NCBI RefSeq assembly: GCF_002224225.1
Contig: NZ_NJGG01000001.1
Coordinates: 186,001 to 250,000 of the forward strand
Source of the DNA: Polynucleobacter cosmopolitanus
Lineage (GTDB): Bacteria; Pseudomonadota; Gammaproteobacteria; Burkholderiales; Burkholderiaceae
Direction: 5' to 3'
DNA length: 64,000 nt
The notes beneath the pieces are model-generated. The model was given only the letters and a program-made list of their open reading frames with translations. It did no database searches and was not told the DNA's origin. Made by a program: the position numbers and the translations under genes. Positions 46,091 to 54,999 of the stretch are shown here, piece after piece (the stretch's first letter is position 1; every line of letters begins with the position of its first letter).

Positions 46091-47221
46091 ATGAAGAATT
46101 ACTATATTGGCATTATGTCCGGAACCAGCATGGATGGCATTGATGCTGTTTTAGCAGAAATTTCCGATGACGGGCAGACCTCTGTTTTATGTCACAAAGA
46201 TGTTCCTTTTGAGGAATCCCTCAAAAATACCTATCTTGATCTTCAAGCTCCCAGCCAGAATGAGCTGCACAAGGAAGCCCTAGCAGCCAACCATTTGGCT
46301 CAACATTATCATTTGGTCTGTGCGGCCATTCTTCAGGAGGCAAAACTTCAGCCATCTGATATCAGTGCCATTGGCGCCCATGGTCAAACTATTCGTCATC
46401 AACCTCAAGCACATGATGGCATTGGTTACACCAAACAATCCCTGAACCCTGCTTTATTGGCAGAACTGACTGGGATTGACGTGATTGCTGATTTTCGCAG
46501 TAGAGATATTGCAGCGGGCGGTCAAGGCGCCCCCTTGGTGCCAGCTTTTCATGCGGCACAGTTTGGGTGCAAAGAAGATTTAGCCATATTGAACATTGGT
46601 GGAATTGCGAACCTAAGCCTGATATCCGCCAATCAACAAGAAAAAATGATCGGCTTCGATTGTGGTCCAGGCAATGTGTTGATGGACCACTGGGTTCAAC
46701 AATCCCTTGGTCAATCTTTTGATGATGATGGTCAATGGGCTGCTAAAGGACAAGTGATTCAAAAGCTTTTGAGCAGTATGCTCGGTGATGATTACTTTAA
46801 AAAAGCTCCGCCGAAAAGCACGGGTAGAGATTTGTTCAATCCTGAATGGCTCAATCATCATTTAACGATCAATGATTGCCTCAATCAAAAACCAGAAGAT
46901 ATTCAGGCAACTTTATTGGCGCTCACAACTCAATCAATCGCTCATGCTTTAAAGCAACATGCTCCTAAAACAATGAGTTTGTTGATTTGCGGTGGTGGCA
47001 TCAAAAATAGTCACCTCATCGCGCAAATAAAAAATGCTTGTACTTGGATACCGCAAGAAAATATTCAGAGCACGGCTGCCAGGGGTGTTGATCCTCAAAC
47101 CGTTGAAGCAGGAGCTTTTGCTTGGCTAGCGTGGGCGCACAAAAGAAAACAGCCAGCAAATTTGCCGGCTGTGACTGGTGCTAAAGGTTTGCGCGTACTA
47201 GGTGCGCACTACCCTGCTTGA
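46091..47221 (+). CDS. anmK: Anhydro-N-acetylmuramic acid kinase
   Basis: AnmK opens and phosphorylates anhydro-MurNAc released from peptidoglycan turnover, giving MurNAc-6-phosphate (376 residues). The hexokinase/actin-fold motifs are IGIMSGTSMDGIDAVL, ADFRSRDIAAGGQGAPLVPA, ILNIGGIANLSL, GFDCGPGNVLMD and ICGGGIKN. The ATG at 46091 is preferred over an in-frame ATG at 46064 because MKNYYIGIMSG is the usual start. AmgK and MurU, which use the dephosphorylated sugar, are encoded 10 kb away. Confidence 0.96.
   Translation: MKNYYIGIMSGTSMDGIDAVLAEISDDGQTSVLCHKDVPFEESLKNTYLDLQAPSQNELHKEALAANHLAQHYHLVCAAILQEAKLQPSDISAIGAHGQTIRHQPQAHDGIGYTKQSLNPALLAELTGIDVIADFRSRDIAAGGQGAPLVPAFHAAQFGCKEDLAILNIGGIANLSLISANQQEKMIGFDCGPGNVLMDHWVQQSLGQSFDDDGQWAAKGQVIQKLLSSMLGDDYFKKAPPKSTGRDLFNPEWLNHHLTINDCLNQKPEDIQATLLALTTQSIAHALKQHAPKTMSLLICGGGIKNSHLIAQIKNACTWIPQENIQSTAARGVDPQTVEAGAFAWLAWAHKRKQPANLPAVTGAKGLRVLGAHYPA
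47141..47171 (-). terminator. Terminator of erpA inside the 3' end of anmK
   Basis: CAGCCAGCAAA-TTTGCCGGCTG (47150-47171) forms an 11-base stem with one mismatch. On the minus strand it is followed by TTTTCTTTTG, 55 bases downstream of the erpA stop. It lies wholly in anmK coding sequence (codons for KQPANLPAV). Confidence 0.7.
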
Positions 47222-47225
47222 TGAA

Positions 47226-47603
47226 TTAAGCTGAGAAAGAAGATCCACAACCACAAGTTGTTGTGGCATTTGGGTTCTTGATCACAAACTGTGAACCATT
47301 GATGTCTTCTTTGTAATCAATCTCTGCGCCTACCAAATATTGGAAGCTCATTGAGTCAATCAACAAAGTTACATTGTCTTTGGTTACCAATGTGTCGTCT
47401 TCGTTCACTGCTTCGTCAAATGTGAAGCCATACTGAAAGCCTGAGCAACCACCACCTTGCACAAATACGCGCAATTTCAAATCTGGGTTACCTTCTTCAG
47501 CGATCAAATCAGCTACTTTTGCTACCGCGCTATCAGTAAAAACCAATGGCATCGGCGGCTCTAAATTTTCGGTACTTTGTGTTGTTTGTGTCGCACTCAT
47601 CAT
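47226..47603 (-). CDS. erpA: Iron-sulfur cluster insertion protein ErpA
   Basis: A-type carrier (125 residues) that delivers [4Fe-4S] or [2Fe-2S] clusters to apoproteins. The three conserved cysteines are in [12 protein letters not shown] and [11 protein letters not shown] at the C-terminus; [20 protein letters not shown] and FVIKNPNAT are typical. ErpA targets include the MiaB- and isoprenoid-pathway clusters (known in E. coli). It is followed by a terminator that lies inside the convergent anmK. Confidence 0.95.
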   Translation of the reverse strand: MMSATQTTQSTENLEPPMPLVFTDSAVAKVADLIAEEGNPDLKLRVFVQGGGCSGFQYGFTFDEAVNEDDTLVTKDNVTLLIDSMSFQYLVGAEIDYKEDINGSQFVIKNPNATTTCGCGSSFSA

Positions 47604-47664
47604 GAACTCCTTTTAATACATAGACTCTATTGTAGGCTTCAATGCCAATAATTGCTGTAGGGGT

Positions 47665-48723
47665 TTATGGTAACAGGGCAATATGACTTAACCCGGTTTT
47701 TTCCGGCAAACCGAACATCAAGTTCAAACACTGAACCCCTTGGCCTGAAGCACCCTTTACCAAGTTATCTTCAACCACCAAAATAACCAGGGTATCGCCG
47801 CCCTGAGGACGATGAACCGCAATTCTCAAGGCATTACTACCTCTCACGGATCTTGTCTCTGGGGTGCTGCCAGCAGGCATCACATCAACAAAGGGCTCGC
47901 CTGCATAAAACTTCTCAAAAAGACTTTGATAATCAACGTCTTTCCCATCAGGCAGGATGCGGGCATACAAAGTTGAATGAATGCCTCTGATCATTGGGGT
48001 TAAATGAGGCACAAACGTGAGCCCCACAGATTGACCACCAGCAATGGCTGATAAACCCTGACAAATCTCAGGGTGGTGTCTGTGACCCTTCACGCCATAA
48101 GCCTTAAAGTTATCACTGGCTTCGGCCATCAAAGTACCAACCTCTGCCTTACGCCCTGCGCCTGAAACGCCCGATTTTGAATCTGAGATCAAGCTATTCA
48201 AATCAATCAGCTTTTTACCACCTGTTGATTTTGGTGAGATCAATGGTGCAAATCCCAACTGAACTGAGGTTGGATAGCAACCTGCCAAACCAATCACCCT
48301 GGCTTTTTTAATTGCTTCACGATTGATTTCTGCCAAACCGTAAACCGCTTCAGCAAGAATCTCAGGGCACGCGTGCGGCATACCGTACCATTTTTCAAAT
48401 TCCGCAGTGTCCTTCAAACGAAAGTCTGCGGCTAAATCCAATATCTTGACCCCAGCAGCCAAAAGCTCTTTGGCTTGCGCCATAGCAACCCCATGGGGTG
48501 TGGCAAAGAAAACTGCGTCACATTCTGTGAGCTTGGCATCTTCTGGCGTAGAAAAGCAAAGATCGACCCTGCCTCTCAAGGAAGGAAACATTTCAGCAAC
48601 AGGCATACCAGCCTCTTTACGGGACGTGATAGCCGTTAATTGAACTTCTGGGTGCTGAGATAACAAGCGCAGCAATTCAACGCCTGTATAGCCTGTTCCA
48701 CCTACTATGCCAACTTTGATCAT
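47665..48723 (-). CDS. argC: N-acetyl-gamma-glutamyl-phosphate reductase
   Basis: NADPH-dependent reduction of N-acetylglutamyl phosphate in arginine synthesis (352 residues, the longer type 1 form). It begins [21 protein letters not shown] (NADP site) and has [10 protein letters not shown], the catalytic cysteine in [13 protein letters not shown] and HRHHPEI with [12 protein letters not shown]. It lies upstream of erpA with a 61-base gap, and downstream of a terminator that closes rpsI. Confidence 0.97.
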   Translation of the reverse strand: MIKVGIVGGTGYTGVELLRLLSQHPEVQLTAITSRKEAGMPVAEMFPSLRGRVDLCFSTPEDAKLTECDAVFFATPHGVAMAQAKELLAAGVKILDLAADFRLKDTAEFEKWYGMPHACPEILAEAVYGLAEINREAIKKARVIGLAGCYPTSVQLGFAPLISPKSTGGKKLIDLNSLISDSKSGVSGAGRKAEVGTLMAEASDNFKAYGVKGHRHHPEICQGLSAIAGGQSVGLTFVPHLTPMIRGIHSTLYARILPDGKDVDYQSLFEKFYAGEPFVDVMPAGSTPETRSVRGSNALRIAVHRPQGGDTLVILVVEDNLVKGASGQGVQCLNLMFGLPEKTGLSHIALLP

Positions 48724-48750
48724 TTAAATCCTCCAATATCTCTATTGTAG

Positions 48751-48781
48751 AAAAGAAAAAGCCGCGCAGTGCGCGGCTTTT
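48751..48781 (-). terminator. Intrinsic terminator of rplM-rpsI
   Basis: Eleven-base stem AAAAGCCGCGC-agt-GCGCGGCTTTT (48757-48781). On the minus strand it is followed by TCTTTTC, 20 bases after the rpsI stop. Confidence 0.9.
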
Positions 48782-48800
48782 CGTAGAACAGCAAAAAAAA

Positions 48801-49193
48801 TTAACGCTTGCTGAACTGTTTGCGACGACGCGCGCCATGCAAACCAACTTTTTTACGCTCAACTTCACGAGCATCACGAGTAACAAAACCAGCTTTTGAA
48901 AGCGTTGGCTTCAAAGCTGCATCGTAGTCGATCAATGCACGTGTCACACCGTGACGAACTGCACCAGCTTGGCCAGTTTCACCACCACCTGATACGTTGA
49001 CTTTGATGTCAAAAGTTGTACCATGGTTAGTTAGCTCTAGCGGCTGACGAACAATCATACGTGATGTTTCACGAGCAAAGTATTCAGCAATTGGCTTGCC
49101 GTTTACAAGAATTTCACCTTTACCAGCCTTGATGAATACGCGGGCTACTGAGCTCTTACGACGGCCAGTACCATAGTTCCAGTTTCCAATCAT
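48801..49193 (-). CDS. rpsI: 30S ribosomal protein S9
   Basis: Ribosomal protein uS9 (130 residues). It begins [19 protein letters not shown], has [21 protein letters not shown]-type glycine-rich sequence and the C-terminal basic tail [14 protein letters not shown] that reaches the P-site tRNA. It is nine bases downstream of rplM; the pair is a universal operon. Confidence 0.99.
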   Translation of the reverse strand: MIGNWNYGTGRRKSSVARVFIKAGKGEILVNGKPIAEYFARETSRMIVRQPLELTNHGTTFDIKVNVSGGGETGQAGAVRHGVTRALIDYDAALKPTLSKAGFVTRDAREVERKKVGLHGARRRKQFSKR

Positions 49194-49202
49194 GTCGGCT
49201 CC

Positions 49203-49631
49203 TTAGATCTCAAGAACGCTTGGCTGTTGAGCCGCGTGTGGGTGGTCAGCTTCTGCATAAACTTTCAATTTCTTGATCATTGCATAGCCAAGTGGGCCTT
49301 TAGGCAACATGCCCTTAACAGCCTTCTCGAGAGCACGACCAGGGAAACGAGCTTGCATCTTGTCGAAGTTAGTTTCGTAGATGCCGCCAGGATAGCCACT
49401 GTGCGTGTAGTATTTTTTATTCAAGCCCTTAGTGCCAGTCACGCGCAACTTAGAAGCATTGATGATGACGATAAAGTCGCCTGTATCAACGTGGGGGGTG
49501 AATTCTGGCTTGTGCTTGCCGCGTAGACGGTGTGCCACTTCACTGGCGACACGACCGAGGACTTTGTCCGTAGCGTCAATCACGAACCACTCGCGCTTCA
49601 CCTCATGCGGTTTTGCTGAGAAAGTTTTCAT
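49203..49631 (-). CDS. rplM: 50S ribosomal protein L13
   Basis: Ribosomal protein uL13 (142 residues): [52 protein letters not shown] and [15 protein letters not shown]. It is the first gene of rplM-rpsI. The upstream 373-base gap to the next gene holds a hairpin and T-tract 144 bases before its ATG (see ncRNA entry) and a TACAAT -10-like hexamer at 49767-49772, which may be its promoter. Confidence 0.99.
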   Translation of the reverse strand: MKTFSAKPHEVKREWFVIDATDKVLGRVASEVAHRLRGKHKPEFTPHVDTGDFIVIINASKLRVTGTKGLNKKYYTHSGYPGGIYETNFDKMQARFPGRALEKAVKGMLPKGPLGYAMIKKLKVYAEADHPHAAQQPSVLEI

Positions 49632-49774
49632 GATTACCTTAAATTGTTAAGCCCTAAAAACAACCATTTCATCATCCCTTTGGCTCCGCTTATGTTTGCA
49701 GGCTCGCAGTTCAAAATTAACAGCTGGTACAGCATTTCCCTAATGGGCAAACTAGGAAAGCCTTAAATTGTAGC

Positions 49775-49840
49775 AAAAAAAAACCCAGGAAGCTAATTCC
49801 TGGGCTGAAATCCACCTTTCATGAGGGTGGAGGAGACAAG
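49775..49840 (-). ncRNA. Candidate small RNA or rplM leader attenuator
   Basis: In a 373-base gene-free gap (49632-50004), the minus strand has a sigma70-like promoter followed by about 65 bases with two stems: TCCACC/GGTGGA (49811-49831) and CCCAGGAA-ttagc-TTCCTGGG (49784-49804), then nine T residues. The 5' end carries CTCCTCCACC, which resembles an anti-Shine-Dalgarno sequence. It is either an independent small RNA or the prematurely terminated leader of the downstream rplM-rpsI operon. The rest of the gap shows no gene. Confidence 0.5.
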
Positions 49841-49845
49841 TCGTT

Positions 49846-49885
49846 ATTTTATAAAAATCTCGAGAATTTGGCAATAATTTCTCGA
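49846..49885 (-). promoter_or_regulatory. Promoter of the candidate RNA with inverted repeat over the -35
   Basis: On the minus strand TTGCCA (plus 49869-49874) is 17 bases from TAAAAT (49846-49851). The -35 is enclosed by the inverted repeat TCGAGAA/TTCTCGA (49860-49866 and 49879-49885), a possible operator. Predicted only. Confidence 0.5.
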
Positions 49886-50004
49886 AAAAAAAGGGGCTCT
49901 GTAGAAAAACTAAGAATGTTGTTGTTTTTATTAGCTATTTTTCAAAATAAAAATGATCAACTTATGATTTAATAGCTTCAGAAAGTACAAATGAAAGATG
50001 CAAT

Positions 50005-50427
50005 ATGCAAGCAACGATTAAATGGCTGGGTAAAGATGGTATGGCTTTTAGTGCTGAAACTGGCAGTGGCCACCTGGTAAATATGGATGGAGCACCTGAG
50101 GCTGGTGGCAAAAACCTCGCCCCACGCCCAATGGAAATGATGTTGGTTGGAGCCGGAGGATGCACTTGTTTTGATGTGGTGATGATTCTTAAACGAGCCA
50201 GGCAAGATATCCAAGATTGCAAAGTTGAATTGCAAGCCGAGAGGGCAGCAGAAGATCCTAAGATTTTCACTAAAATTCACATGAAATTTACCGTGATTGG
50301 TAAAAATCTAGACAGAAGTCGTGTTGAAAAGGCTGTTGAGCTCTCGCATGACAAGTATTGCTCAGCAACCATCATGCTCGGTAAAACAGCAGAAATCACT
50401 CACAGTATTGAGTTGATCGAATTGTGA
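50005..50427 (+). CDS. OsmC/YhfA-family protein
   Basis: A 140-residue OsmC-like protein; some relatives reduce organic hydroperoxides with a two-cysteine mechanism. Here RPMEMMLVGAGGCTCFDV contains Cys53 and Cys55, and SHDKYCSATIML holds Cys119. This cysteine spacing matches the family pattern of one cysteine before the central helix and one in the YCS segment. Peroxidase activity is not shown and the YhfA subgroup is of unknown function. The gene is plus strand and converges on rnpB. Confidence 0.85.
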   Translation: MQATIKWLGKDGMAFSAETGSGHLVNMDGAPEAGGKNLAPRPMEMMLVGAGGCTCFDVVMILKRARQDIQDCKVELQAERAAEDPKIFTKIHMKFTVIGKNLDRSRVEKAVELSHDKYCSATIMLGKTAEITHSIELIEL

Positions 50428-50439
50428 TCAATTCAATTA

Positions 50440-50758
50440 AAAAGTGCAGAGCCGGCTATTAAGCCGGATTCTGTCGCCCGCATTTTCATGCAGGGGCAAC
50501 CATTCATCTAGTTTCACCGTTACCAGTGAAATCAAGCTCCCTACCCGCAAGCTCAGCGGACCGCCTCAACGCTTGCCTATTTGGGATTGCTCCGAGTGGA
50601 GGTTACCGCGTTTCACCGTAACTAAATACGCTCGTCTCTGTGGCCCTATTCCTCACGTCACCGTGGATGGCTGTTAGCCATCACCCTGTCCTATGGAGTC
50701 CGGACTTTCCTCCCCCTTGTTACCAAGGCAGCGGTTGCCTTACCGACTCTGCCCCGCT
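50440..50758 (-). ncRNA. rnpB: RNase P RNA (class A)
   Basis: The catalytic RNA that removes tRNA 5' leaders. On the minus strand the P1 5' strand GGGGCAGAG is followed by the conserved GAGGAAAGTCCGGAC, then AGGGTGATGGC, the GTGAAACGCGGTAACC segment, AGCAATCCCAAATAGG, AGATGAATGG and the 3' landmark ACAGAATCCGGCTTA, and the P1 3' strand CTCTGC. The 5' end lies within about five bases of the pyrC stop. A CCGGCT-TAAT-AGCCGG hairpin and a short T-run mark the end. Ends are approximate. Confidence 0.95.
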
Positions 50759-50761
50759 AGT

Positions 50762-51814
50762 CTAACCGACTATTGTCCAAGCAAGACTTTCACCAGCTCG
50801 AAGAGGAACAACGGTGCTAGTGCCAATCGGGAACTCATTCGGTATTTGTTGCGCTTGACGTTTCAAAATCAACTTACCTGTGTTTCTAGGCAAGTTATAA
50901 AAGTCTGGACCAAAGTGACTGGCAAATGCTTCTAAGCGATCAAGAGCGTTGGCTTGATCAAAAACTTCTGCATACAAAGGCATGGCATGCCAAGCCGTAT
51001 AACAACCGGCACATCCACAGGCATTTTCTTTTGTACCTTTTACATGGGGCGCACTGTCAGTGCCTAAGAAAAATCTTGGATTACCTGAAGTGGCAACACG
51101 AACCAATTCTTGGCGATGCTCTTCTCTTTTCAAAATTGGTAAGCAGTAGTAATGCGGGCGTATCCCGCCACTAAAAATAGCATTGCGGTTGTAAAGTAAA
51201 TGCTGTGGGGTGATGGTTGCTGCGATTGCACCGAAACGCTGAGCGTCTGCAGATTCAACATATTGCGCTGCTTGCTTCGTAGTGATGTGCTCAAAGATAA
51301 TTTTTAAACCAGGGTGGCGCTGTCTTAAAGGCTCTAGTACTTGGTCGATGAACACTGCTTCACGATCAAACACATCAACATCAGCATGTGTTACTTCTCC
51401 ATGGAGCAATAAAGGCATACCGCAAGCTTCCATCGCTTCCAGAGCCTTGGTGCATTTTTTAATATCAGTCACACCAGCATCACTGTTGGTGGTGGCACCA
51501 GCGGGATAAAGCTTGAAACCAACCACGCCCTCTTGATGAGCCTTTTTTACTTCATCTGCGGAAGTGTTATCGGTCAAATACAAAACCATCAATGGAGTAA
51601 ATGAACTACCAACCGGTAAAGCCGCCAAGATACGTTTTTTATAAGCTGCTGCCATTTCTGCAGTGGTCACAGGCGGCTTTAAATTTGGCATGATGATGGC
51701 GCGCTCAAATTGACTTGCTGTGTGCTTCAGCAAATCAGCCAAGACCTCGCCATCCCTGATATGCAAATGCCAATCATCAGGACGAGTAATTTCAATTGTG
51801 TTGACTGAACTCAT
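50762..51814 (-). CDS. pyrC: Dihydroorotase
   Basis: The zinc enzyme of pyrimidine synthesis that cyclises carbamoyl aspartate (350 residues, type II). Zinc ligands appear in DDWHLHIRDGEVL (HxH), the carboxylated lysine in VGFKLYPAGATTNSDAGV, histidines in LLLHGEVTH and FEHITTKQ, and the catalytic Asp in FLGTDSAPH. It abuts rnpB downstream and follows the glycerate kinase gene by three bases. Confidence 0.97.
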   Translation of the reverse strand: MSSVNTIEITRPDDWHLHIRDGEVLADLLKHTASQFERAIIMPNLKPPVTTAEMAAAYKKRILAALPVGSSFTPLMVLYLTDNTSADEVKKAHQEGVVGFKLYPAGATTNSDAGVTDIKKCTKALEAMEACGMPLLLHGEVTHADVDVFDREAVFIDQVLEPLRQRHPGLKIIFEHITTKQAAQYVESADAQRFGAIAATITPQHLLYNRNAIFSGGIRPHYYCLPILKREEHRQELVRVATSGNPRFFLGTDSAPHVKGTKENACGCAGCYTAWHAMPLYAEVFDQANALDRLEAFASHFGPDFYNLPRNTGKLILKRQAQQIPNEFPIGTSTVVPLRAGESLAWTIVG

Positions 51815-51817
51815 GTA

Positions 51818-53152
51818 TCAAGACTCACTATCTATTAGCAAAATTCTAAAATCATTCACATTGGTCAAAGTAGGACCCGTGTGAACCAAAGTATTTAAAT
51901 CTTTAAAAAAACCATAACTGTCATGTTTAGCCAACCCATCTTTGGCCAACTGATGATCATTATTCATGAGTTTTCTTGACTCTGATGCAAACCAAGCACC
52001 CGCATTATCTTCACTGCCATCAATGCCGTCAGTATCAGCCGCCAATGCCGAAAGCGTAGGAAGATCCTCACAAGCCACATACAGAGATAATAAAAACTCA
52101 CTGCAGCGACCGCCACGACCTTTGACATCACGAGGAATTGTCACAGTGCATTCTCCACCCGAAAGAAGAGCCACTGGTTTTTTAAATGGTTGGTCATGAA
52201 GAAAAATTTCTCGTGCCAGGGCTGCTTGCATCAAAGCAACATCTTTGGCTTCTCCCATCACGGTATCTCCCAAAATCACTGCTTTCACACCCTGGGATTC
52301 ACAATAGCTGGCCGCTGCCTCTAAACAAGAATGAGCGGTGGCCAAGAGATGATTATTGATTTGTTTAAAAATTGAATCGCCTGATTTTGGTGTCTCAGGA
52401 TTTTTACCTGACAGACCATTCTGCAAATAATCAGTCACCACTTTTGGAATCTGCCCTTGCAACAAATCATAATCTTTAAGAATTTGAAGTGCATCTGCAA
52501 ATGTGGATTCATCAGGTGCGCAAGGTCCACTGGCAATACTTGATGGATGATCTCCAGTCACATCAGAAATCAAAAAGGCATCGACTTTGGCACCTCGACT
52601 TGCTGCTTCTCTGGCCATATGACCACCCAAAATAGCAGACAAGTGCTTGCGCACAATGTTCATTTGGCCAATGGGTGCGCCTGACATCAATAGAGCCTGA
52701 GTGGTGATCTGTAAATCCTGGATGCTTAAGTCTGCAGCAGGCAAGGTCAAAAGACTTGATCCGCCACCTGAGATCAGGGCAATCAATTGATCGCCAGGCT
52801 GTAAGGTTCTGATTAAACGCAGAGTTTCTTTGGCGCCATTCAGACCTGCCTCATCAGGCACTGGATGACCAGCTTCAATCACCTGAATGAGCTTGGTTGG
52901 CAAGCCATGTCCGTAACGAGTGATGACCATGCCTTCAAGCTTTGCCTCAGGCCAATGCTCTTGGGCATATTGCTCAAGAGCAACAGCCATAGAAGCGGCT
53001 GCCTTACCGGCCCCCACCACCAAGCAGCGTCCTTTTAAAGGTGCGCTGAAAACCTTGCGTAAACCATCGGGCAGCATCACTTGAGGGTCAGCAGTTTTTA
53101 AAGCCGCATCAAATGCAGCTCGCAAAAATTGGGGCGTATTTTTAATGGCCAT
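51818..53152 (-). CDS. ttuD: Glycerate 2-kinase (TtuD/GckA, MOFRL family)
   Basis: A 444-residue type II glycerate kinase phosphorylating D-glycerate at C2. The N-terminal domain shows VGAGKAAASMAVALE, ISGGGSSLLTLPA and SDVTGDHPSSIASGP; the C-terminal MOFRL domain has GGECTVTIPRD with GRGGRCSEFLLSL and DGIDGSEDNAGA. It lies between the ABC exporter and pyrC with gaps of one and three bases, so all are likely co-transcribed. Confidence 0.9.
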   Translation of the reverse strand: MAIKNTPQFLRAAFDAALKTADPQVMLPDGLRKVFSAPLKGRCLVVGAGKAAASMAVALEQYAQEHWPEAKLEGMVITRYGHGLPTKLIQVIEAGHPVPDEAGLNGAKETLRLIRTLQPGDQLIALISGGGSSLLTLPAADLSIQDLQITTQALLMSGAPIGQMNIVRKHLSAILGGHMAREAASRGAKVDAFLISDVTGDHPSSIASGPCAPDESTFADALQILKDYDLLQGQIPKVVTDYLQNGLSGKNPETPKSGDSIFKQINNHLLATAHSCLEAAASYCESQGVKAVILGDTVMGEAKDVALMQAALAREIFLHDQPFKKPVALLSGGECTVTIPRDVKGRGGRCSEFLLSLYVACEDLPTLSALAADTDGIDGSEDNAGAWFASESRKLMNNDHQLAKDGLAKHDSYGFFKDLNTLVHTGPTLTNVNDFRILLIDSES

Positions 53153-53153
53153 A

Positions 53154-54977
53154 CTAGGATATTAGCTTGGTTTGAGATTGTTGGGCTTGCCACATGTCAC
53201 TATAACGACCTCCCAAAGATAAGAGCTCATCATGAGTCCCTCTTTCAATGATGCAGCCATCATCCATCACTAAAATTTGATCGGCATAAATAATGGTGGA
53301 TAAGCGATGGGCGATGATCAAGGTCGAACGGTTTTGGGCCAAAGCCATCAATTCTTTCTGAATAGCTCTCTCCGTTTCAGAGTCCAAGGCAGAAGTTGCC
53401 TCATCAAAAATCAGGAAGGATGGATTTTTCAAAAGAGTCCTGGCAATCGCTACCCGTTGCTTTTCGCCACCAGATAATTTCAAACCTCGTTCACCCACTG
53501 CTGAGTGATAGCCATCCGGTAGTGATGTGATGAAGTCATGGATTTGCGCTGCCTTGGCAGTCGTTTCTATTTCATCTTGCGAAGCGCCAGGACGACCATA
53601 AGCAATGTTGTAGGCAATCGTGTCATTAAAAAGAACCGTGTCCTGGGGAACAATACCAATACAAGCTCTCACACTTTTTTGAGTCACCGCTTGGATATTT
53701 TGCTGATCAAATTCGATTGAACCCTTGGTCACATCATAAAAACGAAATAACAATCGCGCCAAGGTGCTTTTTCCTGCGCCACTATGACCGACCACAGCAG
53801 TGGTTTTGCCAGGCAAGACCTCAAAATCAATTCCTTTTAAGATCTGACGATTGCGCTCATATGAGAATGACACATCACGAAATTGAATGTGCGGACCCAA
53901 TGCTTGATTTTTTATAACAAGATCAGGAGCACCGTCTTGATCAGCGATTTCTCGATCAGTGCCAAGCAACTTGAACATCCGATCCATGTCAATCAAAGCT
54001 TGCTTGATTTCCCGGTAAATCACACCCAAAAAGTTAAGCGGTATGTACAACTGAATCATCAACACATTCACCAACACCAAATCACCCAAGGTCATTGATC
54101 CATTCGATACACCGATGGTGGCCTGCCACAAAATTAAAATCAGACCTGTGGCAATGATGGTTTGTTGCCCAAGATTCAAAATAGCCAAAGAGCGCTGAGA
54201 CTGAATGGCAGCCTCTCTGAAGCAACGAAGATTTTCATCGTAGCGCTTTGTTTCATACTCTTCGTTACCAAAGTATTTAACTGTTTCAAAATTGATCAGT
54301 GCATCAACCGCTCTTTGATGAGCCTTTGAATCAAGCTCATTCATTTTCTTACGATACTTCGTGCGCCACTCCGTCACAACAATCGTAAAAATCACATACA
54401 AAACCAATGCGATCAAAGTGATCAAAGCAAATAAGTAGTTATAGGCCCAAACAAAATAACCAAGTACCAAACCCAGCTCCACGATGGTTGGGAGAATGCT
54501 GTACAAGGAATATGAGATCAATGACTGAATACCTCTTGTACCTCTTTCAATGTCTCTGGTCATTCCGCCAGTCTGTCTTGATAAATGAAAACGCAAAGAC
54601 AGGGCATGCAAGTGCTCAAATACTTGAAGTGCAACAGTTCGAACTGCACTCTCAGTCACCCTTGAAAAGATGAGCTCTCTTAACTCCGTAAACAATGAGG
54701 CTGATAACCTCAATAAGCCATAGGCAATGATGAGTGCCACGGGAACAACAATCAAAGTTTGCAATCCTGGTGGCACACTCATTAAATCAACCAAGGTCTT
54801 GAGTAAAATTGGCACACCAAGATTCGCAACCTTGGCCGCAATCAAGCAAGATAAAGCCAAAATCACTCGCCCTTTAAATGTCCAGAGATAAGGCAATAAA
54901 TTAGCAATCACCTTCCAATCATTACTTTTTTCATGACTTGGCTTAACTTGAACATCTTGGGACTGCATATGTCTCAT
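53154..54977 (-). CDS. Atm1-type ABC exporter (heavy metal/glutathione family)
   Basis: A 607-residue half-transporter with a six-helix ABC membrane domain (about residues 30-330) and a nucleotide-binding domain containing Walker A GHSGAGKSTLARL, signature LSGGEKQRVAIAR and Walker B FLIFDEATSALD. The membrane part resembles the bacterial Atm1/HMT1-like (ABCB7) exporters that move glutathione- or metal-related compounds. The substrate is inferred from family. The ATG at 54977 is used; an ATG three codons in is possible. Confidence 0.88.
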   Translation of the reverse strand: MRHMQSQDVQVKPSHEKSNDWKVIANLLPYLWTFKGRVILALSCLIAAKVANLGVPILLKTLVDLMSVPPGLQTLIVVPVALIIAYGLLRLSASLFTELRELIFSRVTESAVRTVALQVFEHLHALSLRFHLSRQTGGMTRDIERGTRGIQSLISYSLYSILPTIVELGLVLGYFVWAYNYLFALITLIALVLYVIFTIVVTEWRTKYRKKMNELDSKAHQRAVDALINFETVKYFGNEEYETKRYDENLRCFREAAIQSQRSLAILNLGQQTIIATGLILILWQATIGVSNGSMTLGDLVLVNVLMIQLYIPLNFLGVIYREIKQALIDMDRMFKLLGTDREIADQDGAPDLVIKNQALGPHIQFRDVSFSYERNRQILKGIDFEVLPGKTTAVVGHSGAGKSTLARLLFRFYDVTKGSIEFDQQNIQAVTQKSVRACIGIVPQDTVLFNDTIAYNIAYGRPGASQDEIETTAKAAQIHDFITSLPDGYHSAVGERGLKLSGGEKQRVAIARTLLKNPSFLIFDEATSALDSETERAIQKELMALAQNRSTLIIAHRLSTIIYADQILVMDDGCIIERGTHDELLSLGGRYSDMWQAQQSQTKLIS

Positions 54978-54999
54978 GGCTTACTTTTCATTTTTATCA

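Noticed and set aside
50444-50935. Plus-strand reading frames of 77 and 80 codons
   Set aside because: They are antisense shadows of rnpB and pyrC; no ribosome binding site or protein similarity.
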